This document shows, piece by piece, positions 17,252 to 25,671 of a DNA stretch of 64,000 nt (position 1 is the stretch's first letter; the number at the start of each line of letters is the position of its first letter). The stretch is taken from assembly GCA_024742285.1 (NCBI GenBank), contig JANSYR010000020.1:1-64000 (forward strand), read 5' to 3'. The notes beneath the pieces are model-generated. The model worked only from the letters and a program-made list of their open reading frames with translations, searched no databases and was not told where the DNA came from. This DNA comes from a bacterium (GTDB lineage: Bacteria; Myxococcota_A; UBA9160; UBA4427). The position numbers and the translations under genes are program-made.

Positions 17252-18966
17252 CAGTACTTCCGCTCCTCGGGCACCCACTTGCCGAGCACCACGTCCTTCT
17301 TGCCGAGCCGCGGCCCGGCGGCGTCGTGGTACGCCATCGTGTGATAGAGATATTCGTCGTCGTTGCGGGTCGTGAAGTCCTTGCAGGTATGCGCCCCGCG
17401 ACTTTCCTTGCGGTGGGCCGCGGAGACGGCGAGCGTCTCGGCCACCTCGACCATGTTCGCGAGCTCGAGGGCCGTGATCAGCTCGGTGTTGAACACCTTG
17501 CTGTCGTCCTCGAGTCGCAGGTCGGCGACCCGGCTGCGCAGCTGCGCGACCGCCCCGACCCCGTGCTGCATCGAGTCCTGCTCGCGGTACACGCCGCAGG
17601 CCGACTCCATGATGTTGTTGAGCTCTCGTCGGATCGCCGAGATCTTCTCGCCGCCCTTCTTGCGGCCACGGAGATCGTCGACGCGGGCGGCTTCCTCTTC
17701 GGCCTGCGCCGTGAGGGCCGCCTCGTTCCCGTCGCCCGAGCCCTTGGAGAAGTCCATGGCGTGGCGCGCCGCAGCGGCACCGAAGACCAGGCACTCCGTG
17801 AGCGAGTTCGAGCCGAGCCGGTTGGCGCCGTTGATCGACACGCAGGCCGTCTCGCCCGCCGCGTAGAGGCCGGGGAGCTCGGTCGCGCCGTTGATGTCCG
17901 TATCCACGCCACCCATCATGTAGTGGACGACCGGGCGGATCGGAATCGGTTCGTGGACCGGGTCGACGCCGACGTAGGTCTTCGCCAGCAGGCGGACGAA
18001 GGGCAGCCGGGAGTCGATCTTGTCCTCGCCGAGGTGGGTCAGGTCGAGCTGGACGTACTCGCCGTACGGGCCCTTGAACCCGCGTCCCGCCTCGATCTCC
18101 TGGACGATCGCGCGCGAGATCATGTCGCGCGGTCCGAGCTCGGCCTTGTTGCCGACGCCGTAGTCGTACTCGACCAGGAAGCGCTCGCCCTTGTTGTTGC
18201 GAAGGAAGCCACCCTCGCCGCGCGTCGCTTCCGTGATCAGGATGCCCGTGCCGGGGAGACCGGTCGGGTGGTACTGGACGAACTCCATGTCCTTGAGCGG
18301 GACGCCGGCGCGGTAGGCCAGGGCCATGCCGTCGCCGGTCTTGATCGTGCCGTTCGTCGTGAACGGGAAGATCTTGCCGCCGCCACCGGTCGTCAGGATC
18401 ACGCCCCGACCCAGGATCGTGTGGTACTCGCCCGTGCGGATGTCGAGGGCCGCGACGCCGCGGCAGACGCCGTCGTCGATCAGCAGCTTCGAGACGAAGT
18501 ACTCGTCGTAGCGGACGATGTTCTTGAAGCGCATCGAGTGCTGGAACAGCGTGTGGAGCATGTGGAAGCCGATCTTGTCGGCGGCGTACCACGTGCGCTT
18601 CGTCGTCATCCCACCGAACGCGCGGGTCGCGACGGTGCCATCGTCGTTCCTGGAAAAGGGGCAGCCCCAGTTCTCGAGGAGCGCGAGCTCCTTCGGCGCT
18701 TCCTCGACGAAGAACTGGATCGAGTCCTGGTCCCCGAGGAAGTCCGAGCCCTTGACCGTGTCGTAGCCGTGGAGCTCGAGGTTGTCGTCGTCTCGGGCGA
18801 CGGCCGCCGCGCCGCCTTCGGCGGACACGGTGTGACTTCGCATCGGATAGACCTTCGACACGAGGGCGATCGAGGCGTCGGGATGATTCTCGGCGGCTTC
18901 GATCGCCGCGCGCAGACCCGCGCCACCACCGCCGACGATGACGATGTCATGTCGGGAAACGTCCAT
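17251..18966 (-). CDS. frdA: fumarate reductase flavoprotein subunit
   Basis: 571 residues. Dinucleotide-binding motif IVGGGGAGLRAA at 9-20; His45 in MRSHTVSAEGG is the covalent FAD attachment residue of FrdA/SdhA. HPTGLPGTGIL and NRLGSNSL are substrate- and FAD-side motifs. The start at 18966 is chosen over upstream codons because MDVSRHDIVIVGGG is the canonical N-terminus. It reduces fumarate (or oxidises succinate) on the cytoplasmic side. The FrdCD-type anchor suggests the quinol:fumarate reductase direction, but sequence alone cannot exclude use as succinate dehydrogenase. The promoter region carries a candidate CRP/FNR-family site. Confidence 0.97.
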   Translation of the reverse strand: MDVSRHDIVIVGGGGAGLRAAIEAAENHPDASIALVSKVYPMRSHTVSAEGGAAAVARDDDNLELHGYDTVKGSDFLGDQDSIQFFVEEAPKELALLENWGCPFSRNDDGTVATRAFGGMTTKRTWYAADKIGFHMLHTLFQHSMRFKNIVRYDEYFVSKLLIDDGVCRGVAALDIRTGEYHTILGRGVILTTGGGGKIFPFTTNGTIKTGDGMALAYRAGVPLKDMEFVQYHPTGLPGTGILITEATRGEGGFLRNNKGERFLVEYDYGVGNKAELGPRDMISRAIVQEIEAGRGFKGPYGEYVQLDLTHLGEDKIDSRLPFVRLLAKTYVGVDPVHEPIPIRPVVHYMMGGVDTDINGATELPGLYAAGETACVSINGANRLGSNSLTECLVFGAAAARHAMDFSKGSGDGNEAALTAQAEEEAARVDDLRGRKKGGEKISAIRRELNNIMESACGVYREQDSMQHGVGAVAQLRSRVADLRLEDDSKVFNTELITALELANMVEVAETLAVSAAHRKESRGAHTCKDFTTRNDDEYLYHTMAYHDAAGPRLGKKDVVLGKWVPEERKY

Positions 18967-19124
18967 GGGTGAGACCTCTTGAGAGTGAGGTTGAGCCGAA
19001 ATAGGAAGGCCGGAAGCACCCGCCACGAAACGGGAGGCGTCGGCAGCGACTCGGAAATCGGGTCGCAGTAGCGGACCGGGACGGTGTCGGAGACCCCCGT
19101 CACACACTCGCCCCCGGGTTTTAA

Positions 19125-19163
19125 CTTATAGAGAGGGCACTGGAAAGATGATCGAACGATCAA
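19125..19163 (-). promoter_or_regulatory. frdABCD promoter with candidate CRP/FNR-superfamily operator
   Basis: On the minus strand TATAAG (19130-19125) is a good -10. Centred at 19155.5 is the 16-base near-perfect palindrome TTGATCGTTCGATCAT (19163-19148), half-sites TTGAT/ATCAT separated by 6 bases, in place of a -35. The spacing puts its centre close to -40 from the expected start point, the class II activator position. The leader to frdA would be about 150 bases. The half-sites resemble the FNR family, but the 6-base spacer is that of CRP. Confidence 0.5.
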
Positions 19164-19179
19164 CCCGCTCGGGATTTCC

Positions 19180-19207
19180 GGGGACTCGGGTGTAGACCCG
19201 ATCCCCC
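19180..19207 (-). terminator. imperfect hairpin downstream of the agmatine deiminase gene
   Basis: GGGGACTCGGGT (19180-19191) and ACCCGATCCCCC (19196-19207) can form a stem of about 12 pairs with two mismatches and loop GTAG. It begins 9 bases beyond the aguA stop. There is no clear T-run, so efficiency is doubtful. Confidence 0.4.
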
Positions 19208-19215
19208 CGCAGGGT

Positions 19216-20298
19216 TCAGCCCGAGACCGGGGCCGGGCGGAGCAACTTCGGCTCCTGCTGCGTGAGGCAATGCACCGCGCCCAACCCTAGAACGAGGTTT
19301 TGAGCAGGGATCGGAACGACGGGACGATCGAGCCCCAGCCCTTCGAGCACGGCGATCGCCTCGGCGTCGGTCGGCTGGCCGAACACGGGCACCAGCAGCC
19401 CGGCATTCGCGAAGTAGAAGTTGGCGTAGCTCGCCGGCGCCCGACCGTGGGGCCCCTCGAAGGCCGCCGGCATCGGCAGCTCGACGATCTCGAGCCCCCT
19501 CCCCCGCGCGTCCGTCATGCCCGCCAGCCGCGCCCGGTTCCGGGCCAGGGTCCGGTGGTTCGGGTCGGCGGGATCGGGCTCGACGACGGTCACGACGCGT
19601 CCGGGCGCGACGAATCGGGTCAGATCGTCGATGTGGCCGTCCGTGTCGTCCCCCTCGACGCCGTCCTCGAGCCAGAGGACCCGCTCGGCGCCGAACCGCT
19701 CCGCGAACATCGCCTCGAGCGCGGCGCGCGAACGGTCGACGCCCGGCCGGGCGCGATTGGGGTTCAGGAGACACGACTCGGTCGTCAGGATCGTCCCCTC
19801 TCCGTCCCCCTCGACCGAGCCGCCCTCGAGCACGAGATCGACGGGCTCGTGACGGATCCGCGTGACCCGCGCCATCCGGGCGGCGACGGCCGCGTCGTGG
19901 TCCCACGGCGGGTACTTCCCGCCCCACGCGTCGTACTCGAAATCGAGCAGGACCCGCTCCTCGCGCCCGTCCCGCCCCTGCTCGACCACGACGATCCCGC
20001 CGTGGTCCCGGATCCAGGCGTCGTCGGTCGGGATCCCGCGGAATCGGACGTCCGAGAGATCCGCGATCCCGGCGCCCGAGAGGCGCCCGCGGACGTGGTC
20101 CGCCTGCTCGGGACTCGCCACGTTGATCTCGACGGCCTCGCCCGGAAGGATCGCGCGGACCATCTCGCAGAACGCGTCCTCGACCGCCTCGAGCAGCCCG
20201 GTCCCCGGCCAGGTCTCCCGGCTGTGGGGCCAGGAGAGCCAGGTCGCGCGATGGGGCGCCCACTCGGCGGGCCAACGGCGCTTCGGCGGATCGAGCAT
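19216..20298 (-). CDS. aguA: agmatine deiminase family protein
   Basis: 360 residues, normal for agmatine deiminase (peptidyl-arginine-deiminase-type fold), which converts agmatine to N-carbamoylputrescine and ammonia. Visible family motifs: WPAEWAPHRATWLSWP at the N-terminus, TDDAWIRDHGG, LEGGSVEGDGEG, the Asp/His segment DTDGHIDDLTRF and the nucleophile Cys344 in GAVHCLTQQEP. The partner amidase is encoded 1.2 kb away on the same strand, with one gene on the opposite strand between them. Both cytosolic steps of agmatine-to-putrescine are therefore local. Confidence 0.94.
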   Translation of the reverse strand: MLDPPKRRWPAEWAPHRATWLSWPHSRETWPGTGLLEAVEDAFCEMVRAILPGEAVEINVASPEQADHVRGRLSGAGIADLSDVRFRGIPTDDAWIRDHGGIVVVEQGRDGREERVLLDFEYDAWGGKYPPWDHDAAVAARMARVTRIRHEPVDLVLEGGSVEGDGEGTILTTESCLLNPNRARPGVDRSRAALEAMFAERFGAERVLWLEDGVEGDDTDGHIDDLTRFVAPGRVVTVVEPDPADPNHRTLARNRARLAGMTDARGRGLEIVELPMPAAFEGPHGRAPASYANFYFANAGLLVPVFGQPTDAEAIAVLEGLGLDRPVVPIPAQNLVLGLGAVHCLTQQEPKLLRPAPVSG

Positions 20299-20508
20299 CG
20301 CCGCTGGATACGGCAGCGACCGCGTGCTGACAAGCGGCGAGCGGCTCTGTGGGCGAGTTCACGGTCGTCCCGGTCGCGATCGAAGAAGATGCCGATTCGA
20401 CACTCGCCCTTCGTGCACCGCGCCAATGGACCCGCCCGATCCCAGAGGATTGGTTCTGGAGCCGCCCAGCGCGGCGCACGATACTCACTCGAGCCCGAGG
20501 GAGAGCTC

Positions 20509-21480
20509 ATGCCCCGATCGATCCGACCCCTCTTCGACGAACGCCTCTACGTGACCAACGCGGGCACCGAGACCTATCTCGTCTTCCAGCAAGGCTTCGA
20601 TCTCCCGGAGTTCTGCGGATTCGTCGTCTACGAAGACGAACCCGCCACCCAGCGGCTCGCCCGGGAACACCTCGAGCCGATCTTCGAGAGCGCGGCCAGG
20701 AGCGGCTGCGGGCTGCTGCTCGACATCCTCTCGTGGCGGGCCCAACCCGACTTCCTCGCCCTGCTCGGGCGCCCGGCGGAGGACCTCGGCCGGTTGAACG
20801 CCCAGCTCGTCGAGTCCACCCGCTCGATCGTGCAGGCCTGGCGGAAGCGCAGCGGCGTCTCGGAGGACGACATGCCGATCCTGCTCTGCGCGGACGTCGG
20901 TCCTCGCGGAGACGGCTACCGGATCGAGGGGGACGAGGTCTCACCCGAGCAGGCACAGGCCTACCACACGCCCCAGATCACGGCGCTGGCGGCTGCGGGG
21001 GTCGACCTCATGAGTGCGCTCACCATGACGAGTGGCGCGGAGTCGATCGGCATGACGCGCGCCGCCGCCGAGGCCGGCCTGCCGATCATCGTCTCTCCGA
21101 CCGTCGAAACCGACGGACGTCTGCCGGACGGCTGGAGCCTGGGCGACTTCATCGAGCGCGTCGACCGGGAGACCGACTCGGCGCCGCTCTTCTACATGGT
21201 GAACTGCGCCCACCCGAGCCACCTGCGACCGACCCTCGATGCGGCGCAGGACGCCGGAGCACCCTGGCTCGAGCGATTCAAGGGATTCCGCGCCAACGCG
21301 TCGAGCAAGAGCCATGCGGAGCTCGACGAGAGCACGACCCTCGACCGCGGCGAGCCGGAAGCGCTCGCGAGAGAGCTCGCCGAGATGAAGCGGCGCTTCG
21401 ACCTCCGCGTCGTCGGAGGCTGCTGCGGCACCGACCACGAACACATGGATCTCGTCGCACGGATGACGCCGGCAGACTGA
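20509..21480 (+). CDS. homocysteine S-methyltransferase family protein
   Basis: 323 residues from the ATG at 20509, preceded by GAGGGAGA at about 8 bases. The zinc ligands of the family are present: Cys233 in VNCAHP and Cys305/306 in VVGGCCGTDHEH. The N-terminus VTNAGTETYLVFQQGFDLPEF replaces the usual DGG-x-GT with NAGTE, a known variant. Family members move a methyl group to homocysteine from S-methylmethionine, AdoMet or betaine. It lies between aguA and aguB on the opposite strand, so a link with polyamine or AdoMet economy is possible but not shown. True substrate uncertain. Confidence 0.85.
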   Translation: MPRSIRPLFDERLYVTNAGTETYLVFQQGFDLPEFCGFVVYEDEPATQRLAREHLEPIFESAARSGCGLLLDILSWRAQPDFLALLGRPAEDLGRLNAQLVESTRSIVQAWRKRSGVSEDDMPILLCADVGPRGDGYRIEGDEVSPEQAQAYHTPQITALAAAGVDLMSALTMTSGAESIGMTRAAAEAGLPIIVSPTVETDGRLPDGWSLGDFIERVDRETDSAPLFYMVNCAHPSHLRPTLDAAQDAGAPWLERFKGFRANASSKSHAELDESTTLDRGEPEALARELAEMKRRFDLRVVGGCCGTDHEHMDLVARMTPAD

Positions 21481-21500
21481 CCGGACTTCCGAGCTCGCTC

Positions 21501-22484
21501 TCAGTCTCGCTCCGTCGAGCCGGAGGGGGCCCTGGCGACCCGCTCATCCGGCGTCGGCGCGACCCGGGGCGGATCATCCACGAAGCGCTTCCCGATCGCC
21601 TCATAGGCGTCGATCCGGCGATCACGAAGGAAGGGCCAGTCACGGCGCGTCCGCTCGACCTTGCCGAGATCGCACTCGACCACCAGCACCGCTTCGTCGT
21701 CGTCCGGCGCCGTCGCCAGCACGCGACCGAAGGGATCGACGACGAACGACGAGCCCCAGAAGCGGATCCCGTCGCCCGGCGCGCCTTCGAGCGTCTCGTG
21801 GCCGACCCGGTTCACCGCCACGACGAAGAGCCCGTTCGCGATCGCGTGCGCGCGTTGGATCGTCGTCCAGGCGTCGCGCTGGGCGCCGTCGATCTCGTCG
21901 CCTTCGTCGAACTGCCAGCCGATCGCGGTCGGGTAGAAGAGCATCTCGGCTCCGGCGAGCGCCGTCGCGCGCGCCGCCTCCGGAAACCACTGATCCCAGC
22001 ATACGAGCACGCCTAACATCCCCGCCTCGGTCGCGTGGACCTGGAAGCCCAGATCGCCCGGCGTGAAGTAGAACTTCTCGTAGTAGAGCGGATCGTCGGG
22101 GATGTGCATCTTGCGGTAGCGGCCGGCGAGACGGCCCGCCGCGTCGAGGACCACGGCCGTGTTGTGGTAGATCCCGGCGGTTCGCCGTTCGAAGAGCGAG
22201 CCGACGATCGAGACCCCGAGGTCCGAGGCCTGCTTGGCGAGGGCCTCGGTCGTCGGCCCGGGGATCGGCTCCGCCCAGTCGAAGCGTTCCGGATCCTCGC
22301 TCTGGCAGAGGTAGGGCGTGCGGAAGAGCTCGGGGAGGCAGACCACGTCCGCGCCCTCGCGAGCGGCATCGGCGATCGCGTCCTGGGCGTGACGGAGATT
22401 GCGCGCGTGGTCGGGCTCGCAGCGCATCTGCACGACGCCCACCCGGCGGCTCGGGGCCCGGTCCTGTGGCTTCACGGCCTCCAT
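21501..22484 (-). CDS. aguB: N-carbamoylputrescine amidase (carbon-nitrogen hydrolase)
   Basis: 327 residues from the ATG at 22484 (an in-frame start at 22520 is possible; neither has a strong ribosome binding site). The nitrilase-fold triad is visible: Glu in VVCLPELF, Lys in YRKMHIPDDP and Cys in VLVCWDQWFPEAAR. The CWDQWFPE context is typical of N-carbamoylputrescine amidases, which release putrescine, CO2 and ammonia. Pairing with the agmatine deiminase gene on the same strand strongly supports the assignment. The C-terminal 20 residues are disordered-looking. Confidence 0.93.
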   Translation of the reverse strand: MEAVKPQDRAPSRRVGVVQMRCEPDHARNLRHAQDAIADAAREGADVVCLPELFRTPYLCQSEDPERFDWAEPIPGPTTEALAKQASDLGVSIVGSLFERRTAGIYHNTAVVLDAAGRLAGRYRKMHIPDDPLYYEKFYFTPGDLGFQVHATEAGMLGVLVCWDQWFPEAARATALAGAEMLFYPTAIGWQFDEGDEIDGAQRDAWTTIQRAHAIANGLFVVAVNRVGHETLEGAPGDGIRFWGSSFVVDPFGRVLATAPDDDEAVLVVECDLGKVERTRRDWPFLRDRRIDAYEAIGKRFVDDPPRVAPTPDERVARAPSGSTERD

Positions 22485-22638
22485 CGGCGCTTGGATAAGC
22501 CACGCCCCGTGCCCGCGCAAGCACGTCGATCGGTGCGCTGGATCACAGGTCGCAGGGGCCTTCCACCCTCGTGACCGGAACTGTCATGCGCTGCCGCCAC
22601 TCTCTTGCCGTACCCCCCGAAGACCGGAGTCCCCCAGC

Positions 22639-23205
22639 ATGAGAAAGCGCGCAGACCAGCCCACCGATCAGGCCGAGTTCACCTTCTCCTCCGACTTCCG
22701 ACGCCCGCGTGGCGTCCCAGCGTCCCCGCCGCCCGCGCGACAGCGAGCCGAGCGACGCTCGCCGCCGCCGCGCTCACGCCCGCTCTCGCCCTCTCTCTCT
22801 TCCTCCCGCCCGCCCGAGTTCGCGCACGAAATCTCGTCCGAGCTCCCGCGGACGCCCCGCCGGCGGCGCGGCGTCGCGCCGGCGAGTCGGCGCCTCGCGA
22901 TCAGCCCCGAGGCCTTCGGCGGCTCCGAAAGCGACGCCTGGAGCTACGGCGGCGCCGTCGAGGTCGCGGTCGCGATCCTCGCGACGATGGCCTTCGGTCT
23001 CGGTTGGGCGGCGTACGAGCTCGACTTCGAGCTGCCGAGCGCCGCCCCGTCTGCCCAGTCGAGCGCGACGACCGTCGCGGGCGACTACGCTCTCATCGCC
23101 CCGACGACGCCCTTCGGCCTCGCGGGCGCCGAGGAAGCGGAGTGGACGACGACGAACGGGGACGCGCGGGGATTCACGCCGACCGACGACTCGTCGGCGC
23201 GATGA
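22639..23205 (+). CDS. disordered, single-pass membrane protein (hypothetical)
   Basis: 188 residues from the ATG at 22639. Residues 1-95 are rich in Arg, Pro and Ser and look disordered. One strong hydrophobic helix, VEVAVAILATMAFGLGWAAY, lies near 113-132. The remaining 55 residues are Ala/Thr-rich. The basic N-terminus would stay in the cytoplasm. The TGA stop overlaps the start of the NYN-domain gene (ATGA, 23202-23205), so production is coupled to a predicted nuclease. I recognise no family. The protein frame is supported mainly by the overlap and the membrane helix. Confidence 0.55.
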   Translation: MRKRADQPTDQAEFTFSSDFRRPRGVPASPPPARQRAERRSPPPRSRPLSPSLSSSRPPEFAHEISSELPRTPRRRRGVAPASRRLAISPEAFGGSESDAWSYGGAVEVAVAILATMAFGLGWAAYELDFELPSAAPSAQSSATTVAGDYALIAPTTPFGLAGAEEAEWTTTNGDARGFTPTDDSSAR

Positions 23206-23732
23206 TCGACGAAGCGCTCGAGAGGGCCTTCGAGCCCCCCTCCGACGAGGGCATCACGACGGCCACGGGCGAGCGGCGGGTCATCCTGATCGACGGGTTC
23301 AACGTCCTCCACGCGGTGCTCGATGAGAGCGAACGCGAGACCGGGTGGTGGCGCCGGACCCAACGGGAGCGGCTCCTGCGGCTCGCCGCCGGATGGCCGA
23401 TTGCGACGGACGAGCTCTGGGTCGCCTTCGACGGTGCGCGCCCCGCCTGGGCCCAGTGGGCGGAGCCCTTCGTCCAGCTGGAGTCCCGCCCTCCGCGGGC
23501 GGCAGGCGGGCGACCGACGGGCCCCCTGGTCCACAGCGTCTACGTCGAGAGCGCGGACGACTGGATCGTCCGTCGGGCGCGGCGCTCCGCGGTGCCGGAT
23601 CGAACCGTCGTCGTGACCCGCGACCGTCAGGTCGCCGGCCGGTGCCGGAGCGCGGGATGTGTCGTGTGGGCGCCGCAGGCGCTGCTGGCGGAGTGCCGCG
23701 ACGCGGGGGATCCGATTCGGGGCACGCTCTGA
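23202..23732 (+). CDS. NYN/YacP-like PIN-fold domain protein
   Basis: 176 residues. VILIDGFNVLHAVLD near residues 26-40 is the NYN (YacP/Rae1-like) motif, with the first metal-binding Asp. ADDWIVRRARRS and VVVTRDRQVAGRCR supply the later acidic residue and the conserved strand-helix pattern. Such domains are metal-dependent ribonucleases that act on mRNA or tRNA. Translationally coupled to the upstream disordered membrane protein, which may tether it to the membrane; that is inference. It ends 180 bases before a strong terminator hairpin. Confidence 0.75.
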   Translation: MIDEALERAFEPPSDEGITTATGERRVILIDGFNVLHAVLDESERETGWWRRTQRERLLRLAAGWPIATDELWVAFDGARPAWAQWAEPFVQLESRPPRAAGGRPTGPLVHSVYVESADDWIVRRARRSAVPDRTVVVTRDRQVAGRCRSAGCVVWAPQALLAECRDAGDPIRGTL

Positions 23733-23915
23733 CCCGAAAGCGCCGCGAGCCAGCCACCCGCGTGCGCAGCAGGCGCCGGCGAGTCGGGCCGGCGTGGCAG
23801 CGAGCTCCAGCGGCGTCCGGACGGCGGACGCGCGGGCCGCGCGAGTCGAGTCCTCGATCCGCCACGGCGCCGCCCGAGCGCTCTTTCCTGCTCGCCGCCT
23901 GTGGGGCGAAGGCGG

Positions 23916-23953
23916 CGCGGCGCTCGACCCCGTCGTCGGGGTCGAGCGCCGCG
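23916..23953. terminator. 17-bp perfect hairpin between convergent genes
   Basis: Perfect 17-base-pair stem beginning CGCGGCGCTCGACCCCG with loop TCGT, placed between the NYN gene (+) and the TRL-like lipoprotein gene (-). It suits a bidirectional terminator; there is only a short T-rich stretch on either side. Confidence 0.7.
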
Positions 23954-23975
23954 CGAAGAACCTTCGGAGCCCCGA

Positions 23976-24275
23976 CTACTTGCCGTAGACCTGGGCGCAG
24001 ATCCTCGAAACGATGATGTAGCTCTCGATTCGGTTGTCGACGATCTCCACCTCGCGGATCCCGGCGCTCTGGGCGGCCTTCACGACCGACATGTCGCCGA
24101 AGGGGCCGATCAGGTTGAAGAGGAGCCACCAGGCGCAGGACTCCCCCTCCTTGAAGTTCGACGTCATGTCGACCTCGTTGATGTCGCTGATGTTCGCATG
24201 GGGCGTGATCGTCGAGATGCAGCCCGACGTCGCGAGCGATACGGCCAGCAGAATCACAACTATCGTCTTGTTCAC
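23976..24275 (-). CDS. TRL-like family small lipoprotein
   Basis: 99 residues. The N-terminus MNKTIVVILLAVSLATSGC is a lipoprotein signal peptide with the lipobox Cys at residue 19. The C-terminal half, from CAWWLLFNLIGPFGDMSVVK through AAQSAG-I-REVEIVDN, matches the TRL-like pattern (a GD-x-S-x2-KAA core followed by I-x2-VD). The function of the family is unknown. It is less GC-rich than its neighbours. Monocistronic, with a perfect hairpin after its stop. Confidence 0.8.
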   Translation of the reverse strand: MNKTIVVILLAVSLATSGCISTITPHANISDINEVDMTSNFKEGESCAWWLLFNLIGPFGDMSVVKAAQSAGIREVEIVDNRIESYIIVSRICAQVYGK

Positions 24276-24461
24276 GAAACTCTCCTCCTTGGTTCGCGCA
24301 CGGACCTAGCCTGCGCACGCCGGATGGTACTGCGATCTGAAGGACCGCAAGGGCCGAACGCCTCGCAACCCTCGGATCCTGGTCACCCACCACGGAGCAG
24401 GACCGTGCGTGGAGGCCCCGGCAAGGGGGGTGTGATCACACCCGATCCGACGCGTCAGGAC

Positions 24462-25670
24462 TCAGCGGCCAACGGAGAACAGCACTTCGCCGGCGCCGTC
24501 GAGCGTGCCGAACTGCGGCGTCTGGCGTCCATTGGACGCACCCGCCACGCGAGGTCGCACGAACTGACCGATCTCGCTCGCGGACACGTATCCGTCCGCG
24601 TTCGCGTCGGCTGCACCGCCGATCGCCTCGAGCAGGTAGGTCGTGAAGAGACCGCGTCCGCCGACCTCGATCGCCTGCTCGCCCTCACCGCCCGCCGTCA
24701 TCATCTGAACGGCGCGGCGCGACGTCGCCTCCTCGAGGTAGTCGCCGCCGAGCGTCTTGACCGCGATTCCGCGCGTGAGGCCGAGGCCCGAGTAGCAGGA
24801 GTCCATCGCGTAGTAGAGATGCTTCGCCGGGATGCGCCGCGAGAGGTCCTGGATCTTCTCCATCGAGATCGCCGTCGAGAAGGCGTCGCCCGTGGTCGCG
24901 TCGACGGGAACGATATAGCCACGACGGTCTCCGCTCGCGAGCGTCTCGGTCTGCCCGTGACCGGCGAAGTAGATCAGCACCAGGGACTCCGGATCCGACT
25001 TCATGACGAGCTCGGTCCCGAGCAGCTTGAGCATGCGGCGACGGGTGGCATCGCCGTCGAACACCTCGATCACTTCATCGAAGCCGAGGGCCCGAAGCCG
25101 GTCGGCCACGCGTTGCGCGTCTCGCCGTCCGCCCTCGAGCGGCGGCCAGCTGGCGTAGTCGTCGATCCCGATCACGACGGCGATCTTGCGGCTGTATCCG
25201 CCCCGGTAGCGAGGCGCAGTCGGGCGAGCGCGAGAGGCGCGCGGATCGGCGGAAGCGTACCGGCCGTCGGGCGCGTCCTCGCGCTCGAGCGTCATCGAAT
25301 AGCGCTCGTGCGAGAAGGCCCAGAACCCGGGCGTGACCGCCGTCAGGCCCAGCGTCAGGAACGCGTCCGCCCAGCCTGCCGGCGAGAGCTTCTGCGCACT
25401 CGGCTTGAGGCGCGCGTCACGGTATCCAGCCTTCTTGAACTCGACGAGGGCTGGATTGTTCGAGTTCACGGGGGTCGACCCGGCCTTCCGGACGGCCACC
25501 CGCATGGGCGTCTCCCCGACTTCCTCGCCGTCGACGTAGATCACGGCGCCGGGCGGGTCGGTCTCGAGGAGGACCTCCTGCTTCCACGGGTAGACAAGCG
25601 AGCAGCCGACGAAGAGCGGCAGGACGGCGACGGCCACGAGGAAGCGAAGGTCGAGGCGCATGGCGCCCAT
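24462..25670 (-). CDS. PEGA-like/caspase (C14) lipoprotein with EF-hand
   Basis: 402 residues from the ATG at 25670; the ATG at 25661 is equally possible. Signal peptide with lipobox PLFVGC (Cys23). Residues 33-85 resemble a PEGA surface domain (TDPPGAVIYVDGEEVGETP). The caspase-like p20 domain has VVIGIDDYASWPPLEGGRRDA, catalytic His238 in YFAGHGQTE and Cys292 in AMDSCYSG. An EF-hand loop, DANADGYVSASE, is at 355-366. The enzyme would be a Ca2+-modulated, membrane-anchored cysteine protease exposed to the periplasm. It begins 1 base after the stop of the PPDK/PEP synthase regulator and is probably cotranscribed. Biological role unknown. Confidence 0.9.
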   Translation of the reverse strand: MGAMRLDLRFLVAVAVLPLFVGCSLVYPWKQEVLLETDPPGAVIYVDGEEVGETPMRVAVRKAGSTPVNSNNPALVEFKKAGYRDARLKPSAQKLSPAGWADAFLTLGLTAVTPGFWAFSHERYSMTLEREDAPDGRYASADPRASRARPTAPRYRGGYSRKIAVVIGIDDYASWPPLEGGRRDAQRVADRLRALGFDEVIEVFDGDATRRRMLKLLGTELVMKSDPESLVLIYFAGHGQTETLASGDRRGYIVPVDATTGDAFSTAISMEKIQDLSRRIPAKHLYYAMDSCYSGLGLTRGIAVKTLGGDYLEEATSRRAVQMMTAGGEGEQAIEVGGRGLFTTYLLEAIGGAADANADGYVSASEIGQFVRPRVAGASNGRQTPQFGTLDGAGEVLFSVGR

Positions 25671-25671
25671 G

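Noticed and set aside
16481-18592. A 703-residue open frame that would fuse a basic protein to FrdB
   Set aside because: The upstream 440 residues are the out-of-frame reading of frdA (Arg/Pro-rich, no motifs). FrdB starts at 17251 with a TGATG overlap.
19148-19163. A classical FNR box
   Set aside because: FNR boxes have TTGAT-N4-ATCAA; here the spacer is 6 bases, so only a CRP/FNR-superfamily site is claimed.
23733-23915. A small ORF between the NYN gene and the hairpin
   Set aside because: No start with a ribosome binding site and strongly biased Arg/Ala/Pro translations in all frames.
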